64,000 nt of DNA from Tieghemostelium lacteum (taxonomy: Eukaryota; Evosea; Eumycetozoa; Dictyosteliales; Raperosteliaceae): contig LODT01000042.1 in NCBI GenBank assembly GCA_001606155.1, positions 457,758 through 521,757 on the forward strand, in the 5' to 3' direction. Position numbers and translations under genes: made by a program. Below, piece after piece: positions 63,563 to 64,000 of this stretch. The notes below the pieces were generated by a model. The model made no database searches. It worked only from the letters and a program-made list of their open reading frames with translations, and was not told where the DNA came from. Every line of letters starts with the position of its first letter. The first letter of the stretch is position 1.

Positions 63563-64000
63563 ACCATGTTGAAAATCAAAATTCTGCTGAAAACAATTCG
63601 AAGAAGCTCTGTGATTACAAAAATTGGAGCTCCTGGTAGTTACAATTCTGATAGTCCTTCAAGTTTTGGTGACTGGGCAACTACAAAAACCAGTACCAAT
63701 AGAATACAGTTTAGGTCTAATTGGTAATATTATTCCTCAATATTGGAAAAATTTCGACAACTCTGGTAATCTCAAGGATTTGTGGTTTGAGGCTTATGAG
63801 TTTTATATTCTAAAACAAAACTTAAATTTATTTGCCCAAACTCTTTCTGTTACTATCTTAAGTAATAGTATATTAGTTTTTAATGGAAATTTTACCCTAC
63901 TTTTACACAAAGGATCATTTTCTGAAGTGCATCAAATCAACGCCTCAGTAGATTATAATATTCTTGATACACCAATAGTCTTCAACATCTCAACATCCAT
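63563..64000 (+). pseudogene. Remnant of a MACPF-domain (pore-forming family) gene
   Basis: Short protein-like stretches resemble the late part of a MACPF domain, for example PVPIEYSLGLIGNIIPQYW. The stretch up to the window edge then reads as ordinary coding sequence. The reading frame is not continuous. About two breaks are seen in the part inside the window, so it looks broken. MACPF genes occur as families in dictyostelids. The breaks are few and the motifs clear, so the decay looks recent. The rest lies beyond the window. Confidence 0.55.

Noticed and set aside
1-64000. tRNA genes, rRNA, CRISPR arrays and intact transposons (TRE, DIRS, LTR types)
   Set aside because: I looked for T-loop-like motifs, regularly spaced repeats, long terminal or inverted repeats and reverse transcriptase or transposase motifs, and found none. 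A covariance or profile search could still find a diverged one.

Overview
This is a window of nuclear DNA from a dictyostelid social amoeba (Amoebozoa). It is strongly AT-rich, with short AT-rich introns opening GTAAGT or GTATGT and closing in T/A-rich AG. Intergenic spacers run into A and T tracts. Proteins carry Asn and Gln runs (AAT and CAA repeats). Typical dictyostelid families are present: expansin-like, Fhk kinase, RIP3, and a large ankyrin-like expansion family. Codon use is less extreme than I would expect for Dictyostelium discoideum, so another dictyostelid is likely, but I cannot name the species.

Region 1-11 kb: a cut-off ribosomal-L1-domain protein, a secreted class A beta-lactamase-like enzyme, an expansin-like surface protein, a long coiled-coil protein, a decayed piece of an inositol 5-phosphatase gene, a protein with an HNH-type nuclease motif and acidic repeats, and the mitochondrial RNA polymerase. 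Region 11-22.5 kb: RIP3/SIN1 (TORC2), a PDI-like protein, an O-methyltransferase, a saposin-like protein, an alpha/beta hydrolase, an EEP-fold enzyme and ribosomal protein S26. Region 23-34 kb: a C3HC zinc-finger (NIPA-like) protein, a degenerate G-alpha subunit, ribosomal protein S13, Sda1, a DCAF-type WD40 protein, and a protein built on DPRSP repeats.

Region 34-48 kb: an NmrA-like protein, RNA polymerase III largest subunit, the Obg-like ATPase OLA1, an unknown nuclear-looking protein, a kinase-only PPIP5K/Vip1, an atypical Rab, and a PPP1R21 (FERRY complex) homologue. Region 48-64 kb: a large ankyrin-family protein, an FHA-domain kinase, a TCAIM homologue sharing a 74 bp divergent promoter with a small Mrr-type nuclease-fold protein, a histidine acid phosphatase, a copper P1B-ATPase, a small unknown protein, an ankyrin-TPR protein, and the broken start of a MACPF-domain gene running off the right edge.

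Genes are packed on both strands, with many divergent or convergent pairs and few spacers above 500 bases. There is no operon logic. Loose themes are ribosome and RNA-polymerase housekeeping (L1-domain protein, S26, S13, Sda1, Pol III, mitochondrial RNAP), signalling (RIP3, G-alpha, Rab, FERRY, PPIP5K, Fhk) and mitochondrial functions. I saw no tRNA, rRNA, CRISPR array or intact transposon. Most intron-containing genes were reconstructed by matching splice phase; those exon borders are given in the entries. The best leads for new biology are the DPRSP-repeat protein, the degenerate G-alpha, the kinase-only PPIP5K, the TCAIM/Mrr-like divergent pair, and a TTGATCAA palindrome that recurs in promoters.
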